Assembly: GCA_025210455.1 (NCBI GenBank)
Contig: JAOARQ010000046.1
Coordinates: 109,143 to 173,142, forward strand
Reading direction: 5' to 3'
DNA from: Pelagimonas sp.
Lineage (GTDB): Bacteria > Pseudomonadota > Alphaproteobacteria > Rhodobacterales > Rhodobacteraceae
DNA: 64,000 bases
In this document: positions 52,003-60,644 of the stretch, one piece after another
Layout: every line of letters starts with the position of its first letter
How positions within the stretch are numbered: the stretch's first letter is position 1
Translations under genes and position numbers: made by a program
Notes under the pieces: generated by a model
What the model was told of the DNA's origin: nothing
Database searches by the model: none
Seen by the model: only the letters and a program-made list of their open reading frames with translations

Positions 52003-52020
52003 AAGGGGGGCTGCCCCCTT
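52003..52020 (+). other. Intercistronic stem-loop between hmgA and fahA
   Basis: AAGGGGG pairs with CCCCCTT around GCTG, four bases after the hmgA stop. It has no T run. It is most likely an mRNA-stabilising or processing element within the operon. Confidence 0.55.
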
Positions 52021-52080
52021 CTGACCATCCGGGCCGCGCGCCTGCGGTGGCCCCGACACGAACAGATCGAGAGGATCAAC

Positions 52081-53340
52081 ATGCCTTTGATGACATCCTG
52101 GGTAGAGAGCGCGAACTCTCCCGATACGGATTTTCCTTTGAACAACCTGCCTTACGGCGCTTTTCTGACCGATGAGGGCGAAGCCTGCTGTGGCGTGGCC
52201 ATCGGGGATATGATCCTGAATGTTTCGGCCATGGAAGCGGATGGGCTGATTGGTCTGGACGGCGAAGAAGAAGTGTTTCTTCTGGGCGACTGGTCGGATT
52301 TCATGGCGCTGGGCGCAGCCCACTGGACGGCCTTCCGCGCTGAGCTGACCACGCTTTTGGGGGCAGACTGCAAAGATCCGCAGGCGCTGGTGCCCTATCT
52401 GGTGCCACAGGCGGGCACGGAAATGCTGATGCCTTTCCACGTGTCCGAATTCACCGATTTCTACGCGGGTAAAAACCATGCGGTGAATGTGGGCACCATC
52501 ATGCGGGGGGCGGAAAATGCCCTGCCACCCAACTGGTTGTCGATCCCGATCGGCTATAACGGCCGCGCTTCAAGTGTGGTGATTGACGGCACCGACGTGC
52601 GCCGCCCCTGGGGCCAGCTGAAAGGCCCGAATGACGATCTGCCTCGGTTTGAACCCTGCAAACGCTTTGATTTCGAACTGGAAATGGGCGCGATTGTCGG
52701 CACCCCGTCGGATGGCCCGGTGACGGTGCAGGAAGCGGATGACATGATCTTTGGCTATGTGCTGCTGAACGACTGGTCCGCGCGTGACATTCAGGGCTGG
52801 GAATACCAGCCGCTTGGCCCGTTTCAGGCCAAGGCGACCGCCACCACCGTCAGCCCCTGGATCGTGACCAAGGCCGCGCTGGAATCCTTCCGCACCTCAA
52901 CGCCTGAGCGTGAACGCGAACTGCTGCCGCATCTGCAGGAACCTGCGCCCATGCTCTATGACATCGCGCTTGAAGTGGGGTTGGCCCCCGAAGGCAAAGA
53001 GGAAACCATCATCACCCGCACCAATTATTCGGTGATGTATTATTCCTCGGCACAGCAGCTGGCGCATCACACAACATCAGGTTGCCCGATGAACACCGGC
53101 GATCTGCTGGGGTCGGGCACGATTTCAGGCCCAACCAAAGAAAGCCGTGGCGCATTGCTGGAACTGTCCTGGGCTGGTCAGGAACCTGTTACGCTGGACA
53201 GCGGCGAGACGCGCACCTTCCTGGAAGATGGCGATACGCTCACCCTTCGTGGTGCCGCACAGGGCGATGGATACCGCATCGGCTTTGGGGCTTGTGGGGG
53301 CAAAGTGCTGCCCGCACTGGATGATCCCTACGCCCGTTAA
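52081..53340 (+). CDS. fahA: Fumarylacetoacetase
   Basis: The protein has 419 residues from the ATG at 52081 (GAGAGGATC upstream). The N-terminal SH3-like domain is followed by the FAH domain with metal ligands in FDFELEMGAIVG, DDMIFGYVLLNDWSARDIQ and the substrate loop WEYQPLGPF. It hydrolyses fumarylacetoacetate to fumarate and acetoacetate, the last step of tyrosine degradation. Maleylacetoacetate isomerase is not present in the window. Confidence 0.95.
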   Translation: MPLMTSWVESANSPDTDFPLNNLPYGAFLTDEGEACCGVAIGDMILNVSAMEADGLIGLDGEEEVFLLGDWSDFMALGAAHWTAFRAELTTLLGADCKDPQALVPYLVPQAGTEMLMPFHVSEFTDFYAGKNHAVNVGTIMRGAENALPPNWLSIPIGYNGRASSVVIDGTDVRRPWGQLKGPNDDLPRFEPCKRFDFELEMGAIVGTPSDGPVTVQEADDMIFGYVLLNDWSARDIQGWEYQPLGPFQAKATATTVSPWIVTKAALESFRTSTPERERELLPHLQEPAPMLYDIALEVGLAPEGKEETIITRTNYSVMYYSSAQQLAHHTTSGCPMNTGDLLGSGTISGPTKESRGALLELSWAGQEPVTLDSGETRTFLEDGDTLTLRGAAQGDGYRIGFGACGGKVLPALDDPYAR

Positions 53341-53344
53341 TCAC

Positions 53345-53363
53345 CGGGGGGCATAGCCCCCCG
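53345..53363 (+). other. Intercistronic stem-loop between fahA and the MBL gene
   Basis: CGGGGGG pairs with CCCCCCG around CATAG, five bases past the fahA stop and without a T run. It is the same type of element as the one after hmgA. Confidence 0.55.
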
Positions 53364-53424
53364 ACAGACCAACATCTGTTCAAGGGGCGCAGCCGCGCAC
53401 CGGACATACCCAAAGGATACCGCC

Positions 53425-54375
53425 ATGACCAAAGCATTCGCATCCGCAGGCGATATGGAAGAAAAGAAAATCTCCTTTACGCAGGTGGGTGAGGGACTCT
53501 ATGCCTTCACCGCCGAAGGAGACCCGAACACAGGTGTCATCATCGGTGATGACAGCGTGATGATCGTCGAGGCGCAGGCCACTCCGCGTCTGGCCCGCAA
53601 AGTGATCGAATGCGTGCGCTCGGTCACGGATAAGCCGATCAGTCATCTGGTGCTGACCCATTACCACGCGGTGCGCGTGCTGGGGGCCTCGGCCTATGGG
53701 GCGCGTGAGATCATCATGTCGGACACCGCCGCCGCCATGGTCGAAGAGCGTGGCGCAGAAGACTGGGCTTCGGAATTTGACCGCTTCCCGCGCCTGTTTC
53801 AGGGCCATGAAGAAATCCCCGGTTTGACTCGCCCAACCACCACCTTTAGCGACAGCATGACCGTCTATCTCGGCAAACGCCGCGTCGACATCATGAAGCT
53901 GGGCCGCGCTCATACCGCAGGGGATGCGGTAATCTGGGTGCCTGACCAAGAGGTCATGTTCACTGGCGACATCGTGGAATACCATTCGGCCTGTTATTGC
54001 GGGGATGGGCATTTTGCGGATTGGCCGGAAACTCTGTCCAATATCGCCGCGTTTGAGCCCAAATCCATCGCACCGGGCCGTGGCGATGCGCTGGTGGGCG
54101 AAGAAATGGTCGCCGCAGCCATTGCCGCCACCGAAGACTTTGTCCTGTCCACCTACAAGCCGGTGGCCAAGGTTGTGGCCCGTGGCGGCAGCCTGAAAGA
54201 AGCCTGGGATGCAGTGCGCGCCGCTTGTGACGACAAGTTCAAAGACTATGCCATCTATGAACACTGCCTACCATTCAACGTGGCCCGCGCCTATGACGAA
54301 GCCCGCGGTATCGACACGCCCCGTGTCTGGACTGCTGAGCGCGACAAGGAAATGTGGACTGCGCTTCAGGGGTAA
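53425..54375 (+). CDS. MBL-fold metallohydrolase-like protein with altered metal motif
   Basis: The protein has 316 residues with the metallo-beta-lactamase fold. The first motif reads LTHYHAVRVLGAS, so the usual HxHxDH has become HxHxVR and lacks the Asp and the fourth His. The later ligands remain (RAHTAGDAV and MFTGDIVEYH). One metal site may survive. It lies in the homogentisate operon, 84 bp after fahA. It could hydrolyse an ester or lactone of an aromatic intermediate, or be non-hydrolytic. Confidence 0.8.
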   Translation: MTKAFASAGDMEEKKISFTQVGEGLYAFTAEGDPNTGVIIGDDSVMIVEAQATPRLARKVIECVRSVTDKPISHLVLTHYHAVRVLGASAYGAREIIMSDTAAAMVEERGAEDWASEFDRFPRLFQGHEEIPGLTRPTTTFSDSMTVYLGKRRVDIMKLGRAHTAGDAVIWVPDQEVMFTGDIVEYHSACYCGDGHFADWPETLSNIAAFEPKSIAPGRGDALVGEEMVAAAIAATEDFVLSTYKPVAKVVARGGSLKEAWDAVRAACDDKFKDYAIYEHCLPFNVARAYDEARGIDTPRVWTAERDKEMWTALQG

Positions 54376-54382
54376 TAGATCC

Positions 54383-54408
54383 GGTGGCTCTCAGGAGAGA
54401 GAGCCACC
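54383..54408 (+). other. Stem-loop after the MBL gene
   Basis: GGTGGCTCTC pairs perfectly with GAGAGCCACC around AGGAGA, eight bases after the stop. It lacks a T run. It is the third hairpin of this kind in the operon. Confidence 0.55.
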
Positions 54409-54479
54409 ACACCCGCAATAGCCCAAAGCTTTGATCAGGAAAAAGAGAGGGCGATGCTACCTCTGGATCTACACTTTAA

Positions 54480-54719
54480 CTGGTACGCCTCTTTAACTGG
54501 GTCAGTGGCATCAACGCCTATGCCGCCCACACGGCCTATCAAAAGCGGTTTGACGCCATGGGGGCGGGGTTTCGGAATATACCGCAGCAGCAGTTGCAGC
54601 AGATTGTCAGATCTGACCCTGAGTTGCAGAAACTAAGCCAACATAAAACCAAAGCGCAGGTGGTTGCGGCGCTGACGTATATCTCAGTGTTTGGTTTGAT
54701 TTCTAATCTGACAAAGTGA
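54480..54719 (+). pseudogene. Possible broken small gene ahead of the monooxygenase
   Basis: A frame opening at 54480 without ATG, GTG or TTG in its first 25 codons encodes a plausible 79-residue helical peptide (LVRLFNWVSGINAYAAHTAY to FGLISNLTK). The start of such a protein may lie in another frame at the ATG at 54454, which has AGAGAGGG upstream, implying a frameshift. It could also be a leader with CTG initiation, or noise. The 387-bp gap (54376-54762) holds nothing else apart from the hairpin at 54383. Confidence 0.3.
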
Positions 54720-54762
54720 CATGAGAAATACCCGGATCGCCGGGACAAAGGGAGGGAACACC

Positions 54763-56382
54763 ATGTTTGATGATCGCTATTCGCTCGCGTTCAAGCTTTA
54801 CCCCTATGAACGTAGCGCGGATCAGGATGCCACCACGCCCGTGCGCCACCCGGTTGTGGTGATGGGCGGTGGCCCGGTGGGCATGGCGACTGCGCTGGAT
54901 CTGGGGTTGCAGGGCATCCCCGTGGTGGTGCTGGACGACCACGAAGGCATTGGCATGGGCAGCCGTGCCATCTGTTTTGCCAAACGCTGTCTTGAGGTGG
55001 CGGATCGTTATGGCTGCGCCGAGCCTATGGTCGAAAAAGGTGTGGTCTGGAACCTGGGCAAGGTCTTTCACAAAGAGGGGCAGGTGTACGAGTTTAACCT
55101 GCTGCCGGAAGAGGGGCATAAGAACCCGGCTTTCATCAACCTTCAGCAGCCCTATTTCGAACAGTTCATCATCGAACGTGTGCGCGAGGCGCAGGCCAAT
55201 GGCGCACCGATTCAGATCCGCGGCAAAAACCGCGTTGATGCGGTGGATGTCAAAGACGATCACGTGGTGCTGACGGTTTCAACGCCAGATGGCCCTTATG
55301 TTCTGGAAGCTGACTGGATGGTGGGGGCCGATGGGGCCTCTAGCCCGCTGCGCGGGATGATGGATCTCGATTTCAGCGGGCGCGTGTTTCAGGACAGCTT
55401 TCTGATCGCGGACATCAAGATGAAAGGTGAAATGCAGTTCCCCACAGAACGCTGGTTCTGGTTCGAGCCATCGCATGGATCGGGGGCTTCGACGCTGCTG
55501 CACAAACAGCCCGATGATGTCTGGCGGATCGATTTCCAGATCGGCTGGGATGTGGATCGCAAGGAAGAGATGAAAGAGGAAAACATCCGCCGCCGTCTGG
55601 ATGCGTTTCTGGGTGATGTTGACTATGATATGGTCTGGTCCTCGATCTATACCTTCCAGTGCAAACGCATGGAAAACTTCCGCCACGGGCGCGTGTTCTT
55701 TGCTGGGGATGCGGCGCATCAGGTATCGCCGTTCGGCGCGCGCGGTGCCAATTCGGGCATGCAGGATGTGGATAATCTGGGGTGGAAACTGGGGCTGGTG
55801 ATCCGAGGCGATGCGCCGGAAAGCCTGCTGGACAGTTACCACGAGGAACGCGCCTATGGGGCGGATGAAAATATCCTGAATTCAACGCGGTCGACGGATT
55901 TTATCACACCGAAATCAAAGATCAGCCATACCTTCCGCAACGCGGTTCTGGCCCTGGCAGGGAAACATGAGTTTGCCCGTCCGCTGGTGAATTCGGGGCG
56001 TTTGTCCGTGCCGTGCACCTATGACGGACTGTCACTGACCGGGGGCGATCACCTGCCTGATGGGCCTGCGCGGTCGCGGCCTGGCAGCCCATGCCCAGAT
56101 GCAAAACTCGGGAAGAGCTATCTGCTCAATCGTCTGGGCAATGGATTTCATATTTTGACCATTGATGCCGATGCCCCAGAGCAGATCAGCGAGGGCGGGG
56201 TTACAGCCACGCGGCTTGCGCTCAGCGGGCGCGACAACCCGTTCCTGACTGAACGCTATCTGGGCGCAGCGCCGTCTGCGGTCTATCTGATCCGCCCGGA
56301 TCAACATGTTGTTGCCCGTTGGGAAACCTATGATGAGCACGCTGTGCGCGCTGCTATCCGACTGGCTTGCGGCAAGGAGTAA
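54763..56382 (+). CDS. FAD-dependent aromatic monooxygenase (MhpA/PHBH type)
   Basis: The protein has 539 residues from the ATG at 54763 (GGAGG seven bases upstream; the ATG at 54721 lacks a site). The FAD loop VVVMGGGPVGMATALDLG, the DG motif GADGASSPLRGMMDLD and the second FAD motif FFAGDAAHQVSPFGARG define the FAD_binding_3 aromatic hydroxylases. A thioredoxin-like C-terminal domain follows. It hydroxylates an aromatic acid using NAD(P)H and oxygen. In this operon it may make homogentisate or a related diphenol, but the substrate is inferred. Confidence 0.87.
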   Translation: MFDDRYSLAFKLYPYERSADQDATTPVRHPVVVMGGGPVGMATALDLGLQGIPVVVLDDHEGIGMGSRAICFAKRCLEVADRYGCAEPMVEKGVVWNLGKVFHKEGQVYEFNLLPEEGHKNPAFINLQQPYFEQFIIERVREAQANGAPIQIRGKNRVDAVDVKDDHVVLTVSTPDGPYVLEADWMVGADGASSPLRGMMDLDFSGRVFQDSFLIADIKMKGEMQFPTERWFWFEPSHGSGASTLLHKQPDDVWRIDFQIGWDVDRKEEMKEENIRRRLDAFLGDVDYDMVWSSIYTFQCKRMENFRHGRVFFAGDAAHQVSPFGARGANSGMQDVDNLGWKLGLVIRGDAPESLLDSYHEERAYGADENILNSTRSTDFITPKSKISHTFRNAVLALAGKHEFARPLVNSGRLSVPCTYDGLSLTGGDHLPDGPARSRPGSPCPDAKLGKSYLLNRLGNGFHILTIDADAPEQISEGGVTATRLALSGRDNPFLTERYLGAAPSAVYLIRPDQHVVARWETYDEHAVRAAIRLACGKE

Positions 56383-56387
56383 GCGAG

Positions 56388-56582
56388 ATGAGCAAACTGA
56401 TCACCACACCAAATATCGCGGATCCCGATGGATTCTATGAGAAACTGCTGGGCGCGCATGAGGGGCTTTCAGACGAAGACAGTCAGGCGCTGAACGCCCG
56501 TCTGGTCTTGGTTCTGGCCAATCACATCGGCGATATCGACGTGCTGGAACAGGCGATGCAGGCGGCGAAAGACGCGGGCTGA
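56388..56582 (+). CDS. DUF2783 small protein
   Basis: The 64-residue acidic helical protein starts MSKLITTPNIADPDGFYEKL and ends VLEQAMQAAKDAG. DUF2783 proteins are usually encoded just after MhpA-type flavin monooxygenases, as here. AAGGAG sits at the very end of the preceding gene, so the two are coupled. They are often seen as accessory proteins, with no function known. Confidence 0.82.
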   Translation: MSKLITTPNIADPDGFYEKLLGAHEGLSDEDSQALNARLVLVLANHIGDIDVLEQAMQAAKDAG

Positions 56583-56638
56583 GGCCATTTTGTTGAAACG
56601 CCCACGGGGTCTGCTTGCCGCAGTCCGGGGATGTTTCG

Positions 56639-57415
56639 CTATTCAGGAACGTAGCGCGGATAGGTGGTTTTTGACGCGCGTGCAAAATCCAGATCAATTT
56701 CGACCGTGGCAAACGGGTTTGCCACGTCGGTGCGCGCCAGAACATTACCCTCTGGGTCAATCACCCAGCCAAGACCACCCGCATTCAGCTTTTCTCCTTT
56801 CGGCGCCCAAAGGTTCGACGACAGGCTATACGCCCCCGAACACACAGCCGAAGCCTGCCCACCGGCCAGCCATTTTTCTGTTGATCCGTGCGGCGTGGCG
56901 CGCGGAACGCAGAGCAAATCCGCCTTTGCGGCCCCATAGTGACGCGCCCATTCAAAGAACCACATTTCTGTGCAGATCTGCACCCCAATGCGCATGTCCA
57001 GCGCACGCCCCAGATCAAAGCGTTTTGCGCCCCGATCGTACCATGTGTGTTCCCAATAGCCCTCTTCGTTTGGCAAATAGTACTTTTCGTGCAAGGGGGC
57101 TGCGGTTTTGGTGTCTTGCGACCACAGATAGGCGAGATTGCGGCGGCTGCCATGTGGTTTGATGATCGGGCGAGTGCCCATGACAGCCTGCACACCAAAA
57201 CTGTCTAGATCTGCGATATGCCGGTCGTGATCGGCAACGGCCTGGGCCCAACGCGCAGAGTCGGGGCTGGCATCCGCAGCAAGCCAATCCGAAAACCCCA
57301 TCTCGGGGAGCAGAAGAAAATCGCTCTGGGTGGTTTTGATGTGCGCTTTCAGGGCGCTCAGGCAAAGATCCAGCTGCCCGGGGCGGGGATCAAGTTGGCA
57401 AACGGTGACTTTCAT
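56639..57415 (-). CDS. Carbon-nitrogen hydrolase family (nitrilase/amidase-like)
   Basis: The protein has 258 residues from the ATG at 57415 (GAGGA four bases upstream). The Glu-Lys-Cys triad is present: FLLLPEMGFSDW, HEKYYLPNEE and IGVQICTEMWFFEW. A second tyrosine-rich strand follows (VCSGAYSLSSNLW). It hydrolyses an amide or nitrile, with the specific substrate unknown. It is divergent from the Lrp-type regulator, which may control it. Confidence 0.88.
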   Translation of the reverse strand: MKVTVCQLDPRPGQLDLCLSALKAHIKTTQSDFLLLPEMGFSDWLAADASPDSARWAQAVADHDRHIADLDSFGVQAVMGTRPIIKPHGSRRNLAYLWSQDTKTAAPLHEKYYLPNEEGYWEHTWYDRGAKRFDLGRALDMRIGVQICTEMWFFEWARHYGAAKADLLCVPRATPHGSTEKWLAGGQASAVCSGAYSLSSNLWAPKGEKLNAGGLGWVIDPEGNVLARTDVANPFATVEIDLDFARASKTTYPRYVPE

Positions 57416-57540
57416 ACTGTCCTCATGGCGGTTGTCGCACCATGGTTGAGCGGATTTCTCTGGCACAATAGGGGTATTGGGGTGGAGAAATGTAAAATCT
57501 CTTCTCAATATGTGACCATAAAGTGCAAAGTGGGATGAAT

Positions 57541-57960
57541 ATGGACAGTTTGGATCAGGAATTGTTGTTTCTGCTGGGGCAGAACGCGCGGGCGACGGTG
57601 TCCGATCTGGCCGGGCAGCTTGGGGTCTCGCGGGCGACGGTGCAAAACCGTATTGATCGGCTACAGCGCGATCAGGTGATTGCGCGGTTTACCGTGGAAT
57701 TGGGGGACGCCGCCGACAGCAACGGGATTGAGGCGGTGGTACTGCTGCGGTTGAAAAGTGGCGATAGCCGACAGACCGTGGCGCGGCTGAGCGCCATGAG
57801 CGAGGTGATCCGGCTCACATCGGCCAATGGGGATTATGACTTTATTGCCGAACTGCGCGTTGCATCTTTGCCAAAGCTGGATCAGGTGCTGATGGACATA
57901 CGGATGTTGCCGCAGATTTCTGATTCCAACAGCATCATTCGCATGAAGCAGTTCAAATAA
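57541..57960 (+). CDS. Lrp/AsnC family transcriptional regulator
   Basis: The protein has 139 residues from the ATG at 57541, where AAGTGGG lies six bases upstream. The N-terminal helix-turn-helix reads ATVSDLAGQLGVSRATVQNR and the C-terminal RAM (ligand-binding) domain contains IRLTSANGDYDFIAELRV, typical of Lrp. Its divergent arrangement with the amidohydrolase gene suggests local control with an amino-acid-like effector. Confidence 0.9.
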   Translation: MDSLDQELLFLLGQNARATVSDLAGQLGVSRATVQNRIDRLQRDQVIARFTVELGDAADSNGIEAVVLLRLKSGDSRQTVARLSAMSEVIRLTSANGDYDFIAELRVASLPKLDQVLMDIRMLPQISDSNSIIRMKQFK

Positions 57961-57986
57961 AAATGCCGGGCGGGGGCCCGGCATTT
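57961..57986. terminator. Bidirectional terminator between lrp-like gene and doxX
   Basis: An 11-bp perfect stem AAATGCCGGGC to GCCCGGCATTT with loop GGGG lies between convergent genes. T residues on both sides (ATTT on the plus strand; TTTATTTG on the minus) suggest it serves both. Confidence 0.8.
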
Positions 57987-58009
57987 GCACTGGTGAAAGC
58001 GTTACTCGA

Positions 58010-58576
58010 TTAATCCGTTGCAGGCTTTGCGTCGATGCCCAGGAAGCGATCAACTGACAGCAGCCCACCGCCTTTGATCACAAGCGTCGCAAGCAAAAGG
58101 ATCCAGAAGGCACGTTGGTCAAGCACAATGGAATCTGGAACATTGTCAAACCAGGCACCAAGAGTTTCAGTGTGTTTGATCCCACCATGGCCGAACAGGT
58201 CGGTCAGGGTTTGGACGATGATAAAGCCGATCATGCCAATCGAAGCGATGCGGGTCAGAAGACCGATGACAACCAGCAGCGGCAGAATAAACTCTGCCCA
58301 TGTGCCTGCGAGCACGACCAGTTTCTGGAACAGCGACATTTGCGAAACATCCCAAAGCACCGCTTCAGCCTGTTTCGGGAAGATCTGACCAAAACCGCCA
58401 GCTGTGACCTTTAAGAAGCCAAAAACACCATCCCCCAATTTGGTGACGCCTGATTTCCAGAAATAGACCAGCAAGGTGGCCGCGAAAACGAAACGCGCAA
58501 GCAGGGGCAGAAGCGGTTCAGTCATACGCTGAACAAAGCCAAAGAGAGCATTATGTAAATCAATAAGACGGGTCAT
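58010..58576 (-). CDS. DoxX family membrane protein
   Basis: The 188-residue integral membrane protein has four hydrophobic segments, for example LARFVFAATLLVYFW, VLAGTWAEFILPLLVVIGLL and AFWILLLATLVIKGGGLLS. DoxX-like genes frequently close bufferin/HvfABC operons. Its start overlaps the stop of the BufC gene by four bases. Its role is unclear but it may supply reducing or transport functions at the membrane. Confidence 0.85.
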   Translation of the reverse strand: MTRLIDLHNALFGFVQRMTEPLLPLLARFVFAATLLVYFWKSGVTKLGDGVFGFLKVTAGGFGQIFPKQAEAVLWDVSQMSLFQKLVVLAGTWAEFILPLLVVIGLLTRIASIGMIGFIIVQTLTDLFGHGGIKHTETLGAWFDNVPDSIVLDQRAFWILLLATLVIKGGGLLSVDRFLGIDAKPATD

Positions 58577-59319
58577 GGCATATCTTTCTTGATGTCTGTC
58601 ACCGCGCCCGAACCCAGCAGCAGTGAGATTGTATTGGTCAGATCAAATCCGCGACCGGCGGCGCGCAGCGCTTCGCCGAAGGTCTGGCCCTTGCCCAAGG
58701 CGGCGATGAACTCGGCGGCGCCTTGCGGCAACTCATGTAGGATCGGATCGTATTCAGGACGGGTGATAAGCACATTTTGTGCAACCGCCTCAGGGGCGGG
58801 GCTGCCTTCGATCAGGGTGAAATTATACACGGCCAGCACGGGCCAGGGGGAAGTGACCAACCGGGTGGCGGGAGCCAGAACAAACCGCGTGGCATTAAGT
58901 TCTTCGTCATCCATATCCTGTAGGCGCGAAGGATCGAAGGCAGGCGCATCCGCAGCGTGATAGCTTTCGCGCATGGCATATTCGAGCCGCGCCACATCCC
59001 CAAGATAGCCGATGGATTTCAGCGGCTCCAGCCCTGCGAGAAAATCGGGGAACCCTTTACCATAAAGCATTAACATTGGTGACGTTGGCGGGTGCGCGCG
59101 CAGATAAATTCCCGCAGCCTTTGAGAAATTTTCCGGGCCAATCAGTTTGACCACCGCAGGAAAGCCTGTTTCCAACGCCTCGGACAGGGAAACTGCAACA
59201 TTGTTGCGATAGACTGCATAGCGTGATCCTGCCGGGCGGCCATCCCCATCAAGCAGCCCCTCGGGCACCGGGATGGCAGCGTTCAACAGCGCGGTGTGAA
59301 ACTCGGTCTGGCTGGTCAT
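58573..59319 (-). CDS. bufC: Bufferin maturation partner BufC/HvfC (DUF2063)
   Basis: The protein has 248 residues from the ATG at 59319, which overlaps the maturase stop by four bases (an upstream in-frame extension has no site). It belongs to the DUF2063/HvfC family: [20 protein letters not shown] and FPAVVKLIG are the hallmark motifs. The partner recruits the precursor peptide to the MNIO enzyme, as known for related systems. The gene lies between the maturase and doxX. Confidence 0.85.
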   Translation of the reverse strand: MTSQTEFHTALLNAAIPVPEGLLDGDGRPAGSRYAVYRNNVAVSLSEALETGFPAVVKLIGPENFSKAAGIYLRAHPPTSPMLMLYGKGFPDFLAGLEPLKSIGYLGDVARLEYAMRESYHAADAPAFDPSRLQDMDDEELNATRFVLAPATRLVTSPWPVLAVYNFTLIEGSPAPEAVAQNVLITRPEYDPILHELPQGAAEFIAALGKGQTFGEALRAAGRGFDLTNTISLLLGSGAVTDIKKDMP

Positions 59320-60164
59320 GCGGGCACCTTTTGCAAGGCTTGTTCTGCGCGCACGGCCTCTTGGCGCAGAGTTTTCCATTCCGGCACGTCATTGTCCCAT
59401 TCGATCAGGATCGGTTTCGGGCCGGATTTATCCAGAACATAATCCAGCAGGGCCCAGACCGGGTCGGCGACTTCGCGCCCGTGGCTGTCGATCAAGAGGG
59501 GCGCACCATGATCATCTTCGTCATCATCATGGCCGCCAAGATGGATTTCGCCCACCAGATCTAAAGGATACTGGTCGATGTATTCTTGCGGCGAAAATCC
59601 GAGATTGGTCGCCGAAACAAAGACGTTGTTTACATCCAAAAGCAATCCACAGCCCGTACGTTTGACGATCTCGCGCAGAAAGTCGGGCTCAGCCCAGGTG
59701 CTTGCCTCGAAGGCCAGATAAGAAGAGGGGTTTTCCAGCATCATCTGCCGGCCAAGGGTCGATTGCACTTGATCAATATGATCCGCAACGCGGGCCAGCG
59801 TGGTGTTTGTATAGGGCAGGGGCAGCAGGTCATTGAAGAAATGGCTGTCATGGGTCGACCAGGCCAGATGTTCAGAAAAGACAGTTGGCTGCAGCCAGTC
59901 ATTCAGTGTTTTGAGCCGCGCAAGATGGTCGGCATCAAGATCACCTTCACCGCCAATTGACAACCCAACACCATGCACTGAGATCGGGAACTGTTCTGAT
60001 AGCGCGCGCAGTTGCGCCAAGGGACGGCCACCCTGGCCCATGTAATTTTCAGCGTGAACTTCCAGCCAGCCCACTGGGGCGGCGTTTTTCACGATATCCG
60101 AGAAATGCTGAGGTTTGTAGCCAACACCGGGCAGAGAGGGGAGAGAGTTGGGGGCATCAAACAT
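59316..60164 (-). CDS. bufB: MNIO family maturase BufB/HvfB (DUF692)
   Basis: The protein has 282 residues with the DUF692 TIM-barrel signature of multinuclear non-heme iron oxygenases: [61 protein letters not shown] and [11 protein letters not shown] carry the metal-binding His, Asp and Glu residues. These enzymes convert cysteines of bufferin peptides to thiooxazole groups that bind copper. The gene begins 59 bp after the precursor gene. Confidence 0.92.
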   Translation of the reverse strand: MFDAPNSLPSLPGVGYKPQHFSDIVKNAAPVGWLEVHAENYMGQGGRPLAQLRALSEQFPISVHGVGLSIGGEGDLDADHLARLKTLNDWLQPTVFSEHLAWSTHDSHFFNDLLPLPYTNTTLARVADHIDQVQSTLGRQMMLENPSSYLAFEASTWAEPDFLREIVKRTGCGLLLDVNNVFVSATNLGFSPQEYIDQYPLDLVGEIHLGGHDDDEDDHGAPLLIDSHGREVADPVWALLDYVLDKSGPKPILIEWDNDVPEWKTLRQEAVRAEQALQKVPA

Positions 60165-60223
60165 GGGGGTATCTCGCGGATTTTAGGAAGGATGGGGCGT
60201 GACTGCCCCATCCTTTTGTCAGA

Positions 60224-60529
60224 TCACGACTTCGGCAGGTCGCGGTCCAGAGCTTCCAGCGAGCCCATGCGCTTGGTGCCGTCTGCCATCGCAGGCAGTT
60301 CGATGGTGGTGCAGGTGCCTGCGTCAACCAGGGTCCAGGCGTTGCCCTGGTAGTCAACAGTCGAGCTACCCGAACAGGTTGTGCCAGGGCCGGCTGCGCA
60401 GTCGTTGCCACCGGCCAGCGACACGCCAAAGCACTTTTCTTTTTCAGCAGCAACTGCTGTGGTCGCGGTTGCGGCGAAAGAAGCGGCGACAGCGCCAACC
60501 AGAGCAGCAGTTTTCAGGGTCTTGGACAT
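60224..60529 (-). CDS. bufA1: Bufferin precursor BufA1 (DUF2282)
   Basis: The protein has 101 residues from the ATG at 60529 (AAAGGAA upstream). A Sec-type signal peptide covers residues 1-28. The mature part has Cys33, Cys44, Cys52 and Cys73 in [22 protein letters not shown] and DAGTCTTIE, the four-cysteine pattern of DUF2282 bufferins. In Caulobacter these periplasmic peptides sequester copper after cysteine modification. It heads the operon with bufB, bufC and doxX. Confidence 0.88.
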   Translation of the reverse strand: MSKTLKTAALVGAVAASFAATATTAVAAEKEKCFGVSLAGGNDCAAGPGTTCSGSSTVDYQGNAWTLVDAGTCTTIELPAMADGTKRMGSLEALDRDLPKS

Positions 60530-60605
60530 GTGATTTCCTTTCGGGGTTATCATATTCAAACTCGTCCGGTGGCGTTGTGCCGTCCGGTGAGCCAAAGATG
60601 TACTG

Positions 60606-60644
60606 AGACACCTTAAGAAGCTATTCACAGGCCTGTGTCTCACG
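60606..60644. promoter_or_regulatory. Nested inverted repeats upstream of the bufferin operon
   Basis: TGAGACAC (60606-60613) and GTGTCTCA (60637-60644) are an inverted pair. Overlapping the right arm is a perfect 12-bp palindrome CACAGGCCTGTG (60628-60639). The site is about 80-115 bp upstream of the bufA1 start, suitable for a regulator. An ECF sigma promoter, known for bufferins in Caulobacter, was not recognised. Confidence 0.4.
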
